Assembly: GCF_003402535.2 (NCBI RefSeq)
Contig: NZ_AP025172.1
Coordinates: 1,364,001-1,428,000, forward strand
Source: Cupriavidus sp. P-10
Lineage (GTDB): Bacteria > Pseudomonadota > Gammaproteobacteria > Burkholderiales > Burkholderiaceae
Direction: 5' to 3'
Length of the DNA: 64,000 nucleotides
Part shown: piece after piece, positions 8,465 to 16,241 of the stretch
Layout of the letters: every line of letters begins with the position of its first letter
Numbering within the stretch: position 1 is the stretch's first letter
Notes under the pieces: model-generated
Seen by the model: only the letters and a program-made list of their open reading frames with translations
Databases searched by the model: none
Told to the model about the DNA's origin: nothing
Made by a program: the position numbers and the translations under genes

Positions 8465-9562
8465 TCATGCAGCCAAACGCTGGTTTTCGGCTCCTGGCTT
8501 GATACCACCGGTGGGCACGGCAATCTCGCGCTCCGGATTGAGCGTGACCGTGTCGATTGGCGACCAGTCGCGCGTGTGTCGTGACCAGCGACGCGGGTTG
8601 CAGTCACGAGCCTGAACATAGAGCGCGTGGCGCGCGGCCAGAATCTTGTTGTCCTCTCCGGCATGGCGCTGTGCCGGGCTCACGTAGCGGATGCCGCTGT
8701 GCCGGTGCTCATGGTTGTACCAGTGGACGAAGTGGGCCGCCCACGTACGTGCCGTGACCAGATCGGCAAAGCCTGTAGACGGGAACTCCGGCCGGTACTT
8801 GGCCGTGCGGAACAGGCTTTCCACGAAGGCGTTATCGTCGCTCACCCGCGGACGCGAGTACGAGGGCTTGACGCCCAGCCAGTGCAACATCGCCAACACC
8901 GTGGTGGCCTTGAGCGTGGCGCCGTTGTCACCGTGCAGCACCGGCTTGGCCGCCATGGCGTGAATGCCCTCGGCCAGCGCTGTGCGTTTGACCAGATGCG
9001 CCGCGTGGTCGGCGTCGTCGCGGTCGTGGACCTCGAAGCCCACGATTTTGCGGCTGTACACGTCCAGGATGAGGTACAGATAAAACCAGCGCCCGGCGAC
9101 CTCGGCCGGCAAATACGTCATGTCCCAGCACCACAGTTGGCGCGGCCCCGTGGCCACGTGCGTGGTGGGCGGACGGCGCTGGCGCGGCGCCTTAGCGCGT
9201 CCTCGATGCCGGGTCTGCCCATGGGCGCGCAGCACCCGACCGAAGCTCGATTCGCTGGCCAGGTAGACACCCTCGTCGGCCAGCATCGGTACGATGCGCG
9301 CCGGCGGCATGTCGGCGAAGCGCGGCTCGTTGGCAACGGCCAGAATGCGTTCGCGCTCCTCAATGCTCAGCGCATGCGCGGGCGTGGGCCGTTCGGCCCC
9401 GGGGCGGCGGTCGCCGACCACCAGGCCATCGTGGGCCTTCCAGCGTTGCAGAGTGCGCACGGTTATGCCAGCTACCTCGCACGCCAGGCGCAGGCGAGCG
9501 CCGCCTGCATGCGCGGTTTCGATATGGCGGACCATCGTGTGGCGATCTTCCAGGCCGATCAT
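8465..9562 (-). CDS. IS3-family transposase OrfB (DDE integrase)
   Basis: A 365-residue protein. An HTH-like start (EVAGITVRTLQRWKAHDG) and an HTH_21 segment precede the rve catalytic core. The DDE triad is visible as Asp in WCWDMTYLPAE, Asp in VLHGDNGATL and Glu in DNAFVESLFRTAKYRP; YNHEHRHSGIRYVSP is the usual end of the core. In IS3 elements it is often made as an OrfAB fusion by frameshifting, but here the start overlaps the orfA stop by four bases (ATGA), so separate translation through coupling is also possible. Appears intact. Confidence 0.92.
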   Translation of the reverse strand: MIGLEDRHTMVRHIETAHAGGARLRLACEVAGITVRTLQRWKAHDGLVVGDRRPGAERPTPAHALSIEERERILAVANEPRFADMPPARIVPMLADEGVYLASESSFGRVLRAHGQTRHRGRAKAPRQRRPPTTHVATGPRQLWCWDMTYLPAEVAGRWFYLYLILDVYSRKIVGFEVHDRDDADHAAHLVKRTALAEGIHAMAAKPVLHGDNGATLKATTVLAMLHWLGVKPSYSRPRVSDDNAFVESLFRTAKYRPEFPSTGFADLVTARTWAAHFVHWYNHEHRHSGIRYVSPAQRHAGEDNKILAARHALYVQARDCNPRRWSRHTRDWSPIDTVTLNPEREIAVPTGGIKPGAENQRLAA

Positions 9563-10038
9563 GCGTCCTCGTCCTTGTCCTTCGGGAAGATGCCCTCTAG
9601 CTTTTTTGAGAGTATCAGCAGGGCGGCGGCTTCAGCCAGCGCCTTCTCCTTGCGGCGCAGCTCGCGTTCGAGTTCCTTGATGCGGCGCCGATCGGCCTTC
9701 GTCTCGCGAGGGGTGGCGCGCGCATCCTCGGGCTCCGCCAGCGCCTGCGTGGCGGCAGCACGCCACTGCTCCAACTCCTGCGGATACACACCGTTCTCAC
9801 GGCACCAGGCGTTCTTGCTGGCCTCGTCCATCGCAGCCGTCGCCAGCACCGCCTCAAACCTGGCCGCCGCTGTCCATGCCCGCTCGCGAGCGGGCATGGA
9901 CATAGCGTCCGCACGCCAGCGCTCCAGCGTGGCCACTGCCACACCCAGTTCCCTTGCAACCACTTCCACCGCCGCACTCTCCGGCGGTAACAACCGCGCT
10001 ACCGCCCGGTCCTTGAAATCCTTCCCGTAACGAGCCAC
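9559..10038 (-). CDS. IS3-family transposase OrfA (DNA-binding)
   Basis: A 159-residue protein with an HTH_Tnp_1 start (YGKDFKDRAVARLLPPESAA, VVARELGVAVATLERWRADA), a second HTH-like unit around NGVYPQELEQWRAA, and a C-terminal leucine-zipper-like helix (KELERELRRKEKALAEAAAL). This layout is that of IS3 OrfA proteins that bind the terminal repeats and multimerise. The stop overlaps the orfB start by four bases. Confidence 0.9.
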   Translation of the reverse strand: MARYGKDFKDRAVARLLPPESAAVEVVARELGVAVATLERWRADAMSMPARERAWTAAARFEAVLATAAMDEASKNAWCRENGVYPQELEQWRAAATQALAEPEDARATPRETKADRRRIKELERELRRKEKALAEAAALLILSKKLEGIFPKDKDEDA

Positions 10039-10103
10039 TTCTCTCTCTCATCGCCCCCAGGGTTCAAATTCTATAGGGGCGACATCTATTCTGCCGCGGG
10101 GGG

Positions 10104-10172
10104 TTCTTCTGCCGGCGCGATGCTCAGGATGTCGTGCGCTGGCGGCTGGAGGTGACCGGCAAGGGCAACAAT
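10104..10172 (+). pseudogene. Tyrosine recombinase fragment (continuation of copy 3)
   Basis: Reads FFCRRDAQDVVRWRLEVTGK then GNN, exactly the segment that should follow the TMGAF end of the fragment left of the IS. So one recombinase remnant was split by the IS3 element. The frame ends soon after; no catalytic Tyr region follows. Confidence 0.65.
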
Positions 10173-10202
10173 CAACCAACGCGACATCACGTTATACGCA
10201 TG

Positions 10203-10343
10203 CTATTTCCTTAGGCATGCATGACTGACAGCCATTACCGACGCCAATAGAATCATCGGAACCGATATCCGATCTGGTAAAAAATACGCGACGACTAGGC
10301 TTGCCGTGAAAATAATGGGGACCGCCATGTTCCTGGTCTTCAT
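10203..10343 (-). CDS. Small hydrophobic membrane protein, unknown
   Basis: A 46-residue protein, MKTRNMAVPIIFTASLVVAY onward, with two short hydrophobic stretches split by FLPDRIS. An AAAGGA lies nine to ten bases before the ATG at 10343. No family recognised. It lies in AT-richer DNA than its surroundings, next to integrase debris, so it may be part of the mobile load or a chance frame. Confidence 0.35.
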   Translation of the reverse strand: MKTRNMAVPIIFTASLVVAYFLPDRISVPMILLASVMAVSHACLRK

Positions 10344-10466
10344 TGACTCGCATCCTTTTCTACGGAAAACTCGATACGCAAGTAAAACCACCATGTCAGG
10401 GGGGGGCGCGGATGTTCATACTTCGAAGCGCCAACACCTGTAAGTCTGGCGCCAAGAGCTTGTATC

Positions 10467-10517
10467 GAAAACACGCGCAGCAGTTGCCCCGGGGTGCGGG
10501 AAAAACCGCTAACGATC
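10467..10517 (+). repeat. Partial copy of the 5' end of frmA
   Basis: GAAAACACGCGCAGCAGTTG at 10467-10486, then a gapped match through GGGGTGCGGGAAA to CGCTAACGATC at 10517. This is almost identical to codons 1-17 of the class III alcohol dehydrogenase gene (42478-42526), differing by two inserted bases and two or three changes. No ATG or further coding follows. It overlaps the stop codon of the flavin reductase on the other strand. Confidence 0.75.
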
Positions 10518-11003
10518 TTGCTCGTGGGCTCGTGCTACAAGGTAGCGCCCATCACCAAAGACGAGTGGCCTGTGCTCGGACCGTTCCAGGCGGATAACTC
10601 GACCGATATAAATGACATGATCGCCTTCACGATGGGCGGAAACCTTCACGCATTCCAAGTTTGCAGCGCATGAACCAATGATGGGAATACCTCCCAAACC
10701 AGATCGAAAGGTAATATTTCGAAACTTGTCGTCGCTGGCGGTCGAGAACTGTCTGGATATCTGAATTTGATTTTCTGACAGGATATTTACAGCGAATCGC
10801 TCGGCATCCCGAAACGCGGTGTAGCTTTTCGATGAAAGCGACTGACTCCACAGAATCAAGGGTGGATTCAGCGAGACAGAACTGAAGGAGTTGACTGTCA
10901 TTCCACACCTCCTTCCGGTGGCGTCCAACGTGGTCATCACGGTCACCCCGGTGGGAAAAGCACCCAACGCCTTGCGGAAAGCCAGGCCATCGATCTGTTC
11001 CAT
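10509..11003 (-). CDS. Flavin reductase-like FMN-binding protein
   Basis: A 164-residue split-barrel protein of the flavin reductase (HpaC/RutF) family. FRKALGAFPTGVTVMTT, MTVNSFSSVSLNPPLILWSQ and FAVNILSENQ are the family blocks that hold FMN or FAD; GDHVIYIGRVIRLE is the C-terminal block. It would use NAD(P)H to reduce free flavin for a two-component monooxygenase, though no oxygenase partner lies next to it. Start at 11003 because AAAGGAAA precedes it. The stop codon TAG falls within the frmA-like repeat, so the original C-terminus may have been replaced at that junction. Confidence 0.85.
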   Translation of the reverse strand: MEQIDGLAFRKALGAFPTGVTVMTTLDATGRRCGMTVNSFSSVSLNPPLILWSQSLSSKSYTAFRDAERFAVNILSENQIQISRQFSTASDDKFRNITFRSGLGGIPIIGSCAANLECVKVSAHREGDHVIYIGRVIRLERSEHRPLVFGDGRYLVARAHEQDR

Positions 11004-11144
11004 GATGTTTCCTTTCACCCAACGGTGTGCCAAGCTGACGACATGAAGATGTCAACTGTCCTGACGGACGTACTGCCCTCGGCCATCCCTGCCGTACCAG
11101 TTCCGGGGGCTCCGAACCGAGCGTCGGCCGCAGGGCGTGTCACT

Positions 11145-11179
11145 AGTACATCAAATTTTTCAGCTTGGGAGATAGAACC
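11145..11179 (-). promoter_or_regulatory. Conserved GATAGAACC / AGTACATCAAAT element (site C)
   Basis: On the plus strand AGTACATCAAAT (11145-11156), 14 bases, then GATAGAACC (11171-11179). The same two blocks with 13-base spacing lie upstream of the GcvT-like gene (49552-49585), and a looser version is upstream of sdaA (40933-40965). All three lie upstream of minus-strand genes, here the flavin reductase 142 bases away. The rest of 11004-11325 holds no gene. Confidence 0.5.
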
Positions 11180-11325
11180 GGTGCGTCGATACCTTGGGAC
11201 ATTCGCGCCAAGGCTGGATTCTGGCAACCCGGCTTACTCGGGAGTGTTAAGCACATGCGTATGCAGGCGCCGGAGATCGCATTCGCGTTCTGCCCCGAAG
11301 TACCGCCACGAGGCCAGCCCGCACG

Positions 11326-12483
11326 TCACTCGACCGCAATCGTCGTGACCGGCGTCCAGTGGCCTCCCCTGACCTGGTACAGGGTCGATGTGGGATTCTT
11401 CAGGTCGCCATTGGCATCGAAGGCGATCTTCCCGGTCACCCCCTCGTATTGCGTTGCGCGCAGCGCCGGCGTGAATTCGGCAGGCTTCGCGGAGCCGGCC
11501 TGTTTCATCGCGTTGATGGCCACCCACGCGGCGTCGTAGGCGAACGGCGCATAGCTGAGGCTGTCGCTGCCGAAGCGCTTCCGGAACTTCTGCATGAAAG
11601 CCTTGCCTTGCGGCAGACTGTCGATCGGGCGCCCATATTCCCATGCCATCGCGCCTTCCGCAGCGGGCCCGGCAATGCTCAGGAAGATGCTGTCGGCGAT
11701 ACCGCCGCTGCCGACGAACTGGGTGCGCATGCCCAGCTCGCGCATGCGTTTCGTGATGAGCGCCGCCTGGTTGTCCAGTCCGGCGAAGAACAGCAGGCCG
11801 GCGTTGGCGGCCCGGATGTTCGTGAGCTGCGCGCTGAACTCGACCGACTTGTCGTTGGTATATTCCGCTATCGCGATCTCGCCGCCCGCCGCGGCGACGG
11901 CCTTCCTGAACTCGTCCACCGCCCCCTGGCCGAACGCGGTCCGGTCATCCATCACGGCAATGCGCTGCGCCTTCATTACCGTGACTGCGTACTTGCCTGC
12001 GTTGCCGGAGTTTTGCGCATCGGTCGGAATGATGCGGAAAACGGTCTTCAGGCCTTGCTGCGTAATGGCCGGGTTGGTAGCCGCCGGATGGATTACCGGG
12101 ATACCTGCCCGGGCGAAAATCGGCGCGGCCGGAAGCGCGACGCCTGAGTTGTAGTAGCCGACAACCACGGCCACCCCGTCATCGACCAGCTTCTGGGCCA
12201 CCTGAACGCCGATGCGCGGATCGCTCTGGTCGTCCGCCGGAGCAAGTTCGAAACGGGCATCCTGACCATCCAGCCGGATACGCTGCGCATTGGCTTCCTC
12301 TACGGCGAGGCGAACACCGTTCTCCATGTCCTTGCCATTGGCGGCATTGAGCCCGGTAAGTGGCGTGGACACGCCGATCCTGACGACCTGTTTCCGATCG
12401 GCCCCATGGGACTGGGTGCAAGCGAAGGACAGCAGTATGACGTTCAGGCTCGCAACGAGCAGCCTTCCGGCAAGATTGGTCAT
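11326..12483 (-). CDS. Periplasmic binding protein of a branched-chain-type ABC transporter
   Basis: A 385-residue LivK/Peripla_BP_6 protein with a signal peptide (hydrophobic core LLVASLNVILLSFA, cleavage likely after SHGA). The start of the mature part, VRIGVSTPLTGLNAANGKDM, is the family signature, and VGYYNSGVALPAAPIFARAG with PVIHPAATNPAIT forms the first lobe. It would capture an amino acid or small organic acid for import. No permease or ATPase gene is adjacent, so it is an orphan that may serve a transporter elsewhere. It lies downstream of the betaine regulator and proVW, and may share their transcript after a 174-base gap. Confidence 0.88.
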   Translation of the reverse strand: MTNLAGRLLVASLNVILLSFACTQSHGADRKQVVRIGVSTPLTGLNAANGKDMENGVRLAVEEANAQRIRLDGQDARFELAPADDQSDPRIGVQVAQKLVDDGVAVVVGYYNSGVALPAAPIFARAGIPVIHPAATNPAITQQGLKTVFRIIPTDAQNSGNAGKYAVTVMKAQRIAVMDDRTAFGQGAVDEFRKAVAAAGGEIAIAEYTNDKSVEFSAQLTNIRAANAGLLFFAGLDNQAALITKRMRELGMRTQFVGSGGIADSIFLSIAGPAAEGAMAWEYGRPIDSLPQGKAFMQKFRKRFGSDSLSYAPFAYDAAWVAINAMKQAGSAKPAEFTPALRATQYEGVTGKIAFDANGDLKNPTSTLYQVRGGHWTPVTTIAVE

Positions 12484-12657
12484 TGAATCCTCTCCGCGAC
12501 CAAAATGAGTCGACGGGATGCCATTTACAGCCGGCCTAATTCCCTGCCATTGATTCTAATGGCACAGCCATGCAAGCGATCGTGGCGTCGCATGTCGAAA
12601 AAGACACTTTCACACACAGATGCACGCATTTCCAAGCGCCGGCGCGGTGCTGACCAC

Positions 12658-13698
12658 TCACCCTGGCTGCCGGCGTTCGTGGCTGGGCGCATGGCCGAAC
12701 TGCGCACGGTATGCCTTGCTGAAATGGCACGGCGACTGGAATCCGCAGACCGCCGTCACCTGCGCGATCGACGCGCTGGTCGTGCGCAGCATATCGCGCG
12801 CCCGCTTCAGGCGCAGGGTCAGGTAGTAGTGGGTCGGCGACACGTTCAGATAAAACTTGAACATGCGCTGCAGATGGCGCTGCGACAGCCGCACCAGCCG
12901 CGCCAGTTCATCGAGTGACAGGGGTTCCTCGATGTTCGCCTCCATCAGCCGCACCACCTCGACCAGCTCCGCCCGCGACAGCCCGACCCGCGCGTTGACC
13001 GGGATCGGCTGCGCATCGGTCGCGCTGCGAATACGCTCCAGTATGAACTGTTCGGAGACCTGCGCCGCAAGTTGCCGGCCGAAGCGCAAGCCGACGAGAT
13101 GCAGCATCATGTCGATGGGTGCCGTGCCACCCGTGCAAGTGAGCCGGTCGCGGTCGATGACGAACAGCTCGTCGGCGAAATGCACCAGCGGAAACTCCTC
13201 GTGCAGCGTCGACCGGCTTTCCCAATGCACGGCGCAGCGGTATCCGTCAAGCAGCTTGCTCGACATCAGTGCGTAGGCGCCTGTGCAGATGCTGCCGAGC
13301 GGTATGGCCTGCGCGGCCAGCTTCGCCAGCATGGCGCGCGTGCCTTCGTCGACGGTATCGCGGATTCGAATGCCTCCGCAAACGATCATGACATCCGGCA
13401 GTGCCGAGTGGTCGAGCGCGCGCGTCGGCCGTACCACGATGCCGTTGCTCGCATGCACCGGATCGCCGTCGGTCGAATAGATCGACCACGTGTAATGATC
13501 GGCACGCCCGAGGTAGTTGGCCATGCGTAGCACTTCGACCGCGCTCGAGAACGCGATCATCGAGAAGTCAGGCAATGTCAGGAAGCCGAAATGCGAGAGT
13601 GGCCCTAATGGGCCGGGTAAGCCGGGTAAGCCGGGTGCGCCGGGTGGCCCGAGGGGCGCGGTGGCCGGCATCGATGGGAAAGCGCTGTCGGTTGGCAC
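12658..13698 (-). CDS. GlxA-family AraC-type regulator with collagen-like N-terminus
   Basis: A 346-residue regulator: a DJ-1/PfpI-like sensor (residues about 36-210, with GSICTGAYALMSS around the nucleophile-like Cys) and two HTH motifs of an AraC domain (about 235-340, SLDELARLVRLSQRHLQRMF and IAQVTAVCGFQSPCHFSKAY). It is close to GbdR, the activator of betaine catabolism. Residues 17-34 are six perfect Gly-X-Y triplets (GPP GAP GLP GLP GPL GPL). GTG at 13698 is taken as start; no usable start lies between the triplets and the sensor domain, so the tract must be translated. It lies 48 bases after proW and may control that transporter. Confidence 0.88.
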   Translation of the reverse strand: MPTDSAFPSMPATAPLGPPGAPGLPGLPGPLGPLSHFGFLTLPDFSMIAFSSAVEVLRMANYLGRADHYTWSIYSTDGDPVHASNGIVVRPTRALDHSALPDVMIVCGGIRIRDTVDEGTRAMLAKLAAQAIPLGSICTGAYALMSSKLLDGYRCAVHWESRSTLHEEFPLVHFADELFVIDRDRLTCTGGTAPIDMMLHLVGLRFGRQLAAQVSEQFILERIRSATDAQPIPVNARVGLSRAELVEVVRLMEANIEEPLSLDELARLVRLSQRHLQRMFKFYLNVSPTHYYLTLRLKRARDMLRTTSASIAQVTAVCGFQSPCHFSKAYRAQFGHAPSHERRQPG

Positions 13699-13746
13699 GG
13701 CTGCAACGGCCCTCGGATCAATTTCCTGGCGGCGGCTGGCGCTGGA

Positions 13747-14643
13747 TCAGGCTTGCGCCGTGCTGGCTTTGGCGCCGAACAGCTGCCTGAGCCCGGCGAA
13801 CAGCGGCGCCTTCGCGTCACCAGGCGCGCGGCCGAAGCTCTCGGTGATGCGGTCCAGTACGATCGCCAGCAGCACGACCGAGAGCCCGCTTTCGAAGCCC
13901 AGGCCGATATCCAGCCGCTGGATGCTCGCGAGCACCTCGTTGCCCAGGCCGCCGGCCCCGACCATCGATGCGATGATGACCATCGACAGCGCCATCATGA
14001 TGGTCTGGTTCACGCCCTGCATGATCGACGGCAGCGCGTTCGGGAACTGCACCTTGTATAGCAGTTGCCACGGCGTGCAGCCGAAGGCATGGCCCGCTTC
14101 GACGATCTCCATGTTCACCTGGCGGATGCCAAGGCTGGTCAGCCGTACCGCGGGCGGCATCGCGAAGATCACCGTCGCCAGGATGCCCGGCACGCGCCCG
14201 AGGCCGAACAGCATCGCGGCGGGAATCAGGTAGACGAATGCGGGCATGGTCTGCATCAGGTCAAGGACCGGGCGCACGGTGGCGGCCACTACCCTGCTCT
14301 TCGCCGCCCAGATGCCGAGCGGAACGCCAAGCAGCAGGCTGATGATGGTGGACGACAGCGTGAGGCCCAGCGTGATGATGGTCTGATCCCAGAATCCGGT
14401 CGCGAAAATCACGAACAGCGACGCGGCCGCGAACAGAGCGAAGCGCCAGCCGACGCGCCAGAGGCCGATGCCGATGAAGATGGCCATCATCAGCCACATC
14501 GGCACGGCCTGCAGGCCGCGCTCGATCCATTCAGCGAGGCCCCCTATCGCGCGGCCGATGGCGTCGAACGTTGCCGCATCGTGATCGAGGAGGTAGTGGA
14601 CGGACTGGTCGACCCAGCGGCCGAGTGGGAGTAGTTCAGACAT
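13747..14643 (-). CDS. proW: Glycine betaine/choline ABC transporter permease
   Basis: A 298-residue inner-membrane protein with about six or seven helices. GRVPGILATVIFAMPPAVRLTSLGIRQV contains the region near the EAA loop, and EAGHAFGCTPWQLLYKVQFP is the EAA loop itself that docks on the ATPase. The length and sequence match the ProW/OpuAB/ChoW branch for quaternary amines. It overlaps proV by eight bases, so the two are translationally coupled. The binding protein is encoded separately at 17202, beyond the divergent purU gene. Confidence 0.92.
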   Translation of the reverse strand: MSELLPLGRWVDQSVHYLLDHDAATFDAIGRAIGGLAEWIERGLQAVPMWLMMAIFIGIGLWRVGWRFALFAAASLFVIFATGFWDQTIITLGLTLSSTIISLLLGVPLGIWAAKSRVVAATVRPVLDLMQTMPAFVYLIPAAMLFGLGRVPGILATVIFAMPPAVRLTSLGIRQVNMEIVEAGHAFGCTPWQLLYKVQFPNALPSIMQGVNQTIMMALSMVIIASMVGAGGLGNEVLASIQRLDIGLGFESGLSVVLLAIVLDRITESFGRAPGDAKAPLFAGLRQLFGAKASTAQA

Positions 14644-15793
14644 GGTTGCCTCGCGAGTGCGTGATTGCTTTCAGGATGACGGCGCGGCTGACCGAGCCGC
14701 AATAGCAGCCGTCGTCATCGACGACCGGCAGGGCATTGGGATTCGCGACGACGCGCTCGACAACGTGGTCGAGCGAGGCGTTGCGCCGGATGCTCTCTAC
14801 GGGACGCACGCTTTGCGTCGCGTCGCGCGTGACGAAGCCACGGAGCTTGCGTTGCGCATCGAGCACGAAGGCATAGTCTTCGCTGCCGTTCAGCGTCGCG
14901 GCAATGTTGGCCGCATCGAGCCGTGACAGGGTCGGCACCGCATTGGTCTGCATCAGATCGCCGGCGGTCAGGTAGCGACTTGTGTCGATGCCGTCGAAGA
15001 ACTTGCGGACGTAGTTGTCGGCCGGGTTAGCAATGATCTCCTGCGGCGTGCCAACCTGAACGAGCCGTCCGCCCTCCATGATCGCGATCCGGCTGCCGAT
15101 GCGCAGCGCCTCTTCCAGGTCGTGCGATACGAACATGATGGTGCGCCGGTGCTCCTTCTGCAGCTGAAGCAGCACGTTCTGCATTTCCTTGCGCTTGAGC
15201 GGGTCCAGCGCGGAGAAGGCCTCGTCCATGATCATCAGCGACGGATTGACCGCCAACGCACGCGCCAGGCCCACGCGCTGCTGCATGCCGCCCGATAGCT
15301 CGCGCGGCAGCTTCTGCGCGAATGTCGCGAGGCCGACCTGCTCCAGCACGTCCATGGCACGGCGCTCGCGCTCCTTCCTGCCAACTCCCGCCACCTCCAG
15401 CCCGAACGCGGCATTTGACAGCACGGTGCGCTGCGGCATCAACGCGAACGACTGGAACACCATGCTCATGTCCTTGCGGCGCAGCGCGATCAGCTCGCCG
15501 CGGCTCACTGCGGCCACGTCGCGGCCGCCGATCAGGACCTTGCCGGCGGTGGGCTCGACCAGCCGGTTCACCAGGCGGATCAACGTAGACTTCCCGGAGC
15601 CCGACAGGCCCATCAGCACAAATATTTCGCCTTCCTTCACTTCGAACGACACGTTGTGCACACCGACCACCTGGCCGGTGCGCCGGAACACATCATCCTT
15701 CGTCGAACCGGCGGCGAGCATGTCGAGCGCCTGTCTGGGATTGCTGCCAAAGACCTTGCACAGACCTTCGACCACGACCTTGGGACTATCCAT
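14636..15793 (-). CDS. proV: Glycine betaine/choline ABC transporter ATPase
   Basis: A 385-residue ATPase of the ProV/OpuAA type. Walker A is GLSGSGKST at residues 63-71 with the upstream QVVGVHNVSFEVKEGEIFVL; LSGGMQQRVGLARAL is the signature, LMIMDEAFSALDPL the Walker B. The region after about residue 280 holds two CBS domains (AGDLMQTNAVPTL and VESIRRNASLDHVVERV), which in this family sense ionic strength or nucleotides and gate transport. First gene of the proV-proW unit, divergent from purU. Confidence 0.93.
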   Translation of the reverse strand: MDSPKVVVEGLCKVFGSNPRQALDMLAAGSTKDDVFRRTGQVVGVHNVSFEVKEGEIFVLMGLSGSGKSTLIRLVNRLVEPTAGKVLIGGRDVAAVSRGELIALRRKDMSMVFQSFALMPQRTVLSNAAFGLEVAGVGRKERERRAMDVLEQVGLATFAQKLPRELSGGMQQRVGLARALAVNPSLMIMDEAFSALDPLKRKEMQNVLLQLQKEHRRTIMFVSHDLEEALRIGSRIAIMEGGRLVQVGTPQEIIANPADNYVRKFFDGIDTSRYLTAGDLMQTNAVPTLSRLDAANIAATLNGSEDYAFVLDAQRKLRGFVTRDATQSVRPVESIRRNASLDHVVERVVANPNALPVVDDDGCYCGSVSRAVILKAITHSRGNHV

Positions 15794-16241
15794 TGAAACT
15801 TCTCCTGGTCCTGCGGGGACTCACTCGTCATATGGCATGCCAACGCTTTTTCCACTGGTCCGGGAAACGCTGGCGGCACGTTGCTACTTCCTCCCTGGAA
15901 TGCCTGAGCAAACCTTGTCGTCGCACCGCAACCTGCATTGCGCGATTCCCTACATGGTTGCCAAGAAACGCCCTCCCCTGCCGACGAATTCCGACAAGCG
16001 CTTGCGGAAATACGACAAAGACAACCAGGCAAGGCGATTTTGACGCCGACTGTTCACAAACGACCCCGACGATCCGGCATGGGCGCCTCATGGGCGGGTC
16101 AGGCGCACCGCTCGGCGCGGCGGGCTGGTACCAGCATCGCGGCGTTTCGGTTCTATCCGGTGTCCGCGCGGCCTGATCTACTTGGCGCATGGCATGTGCG
16201 CGCACGATGCGTGCGCGGCCAGTCAACCAGAGAGGATTCGC
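15794..16241. promoter_or_regulatory. Divergent promoter region between proV and purU
   Basis: No gene is seen in these 448 bases. A segment at about 15980-16000, GACGAATTCCGACAAGCG, weakly resembles the TCCGACGCG element found upstream of fdhA, the porin, glyA/gbdR and the 41.1-kb regulator. Promoters for proVW (leftward) and purU (rightward) must lie here. Confidence 0.4.

Larger units (their letters stand above)
8450..10088 (-). mobile_element. IS3-family insertion sequence, 1639 bp, apparently complete
   Basis: The ends are the inverted repeat TAGATGTCGCC (8450-8460) and GGCGACATCTA (10078-10088). Between them lie two overlapping minus-strand genes in the normal IS3 order, orfA then orfB. 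The element splits a tyrosine-recombinase remnant. No clean short target duplication is visible next to the repeats: about 15 integrase-like bases on each side partly repeat each other (CGGCGCG at 8435 and TTCTGCCG at 10089), so later rearrangement or recombination between copies is possible. Confidence 0.85.

Noticed and set aside
8627..10030. A 467-codon plus-strand frame inside the IS3 element
   Set aside because: Antisense to the two transposase genes, which are intact and in the usual arrangement.
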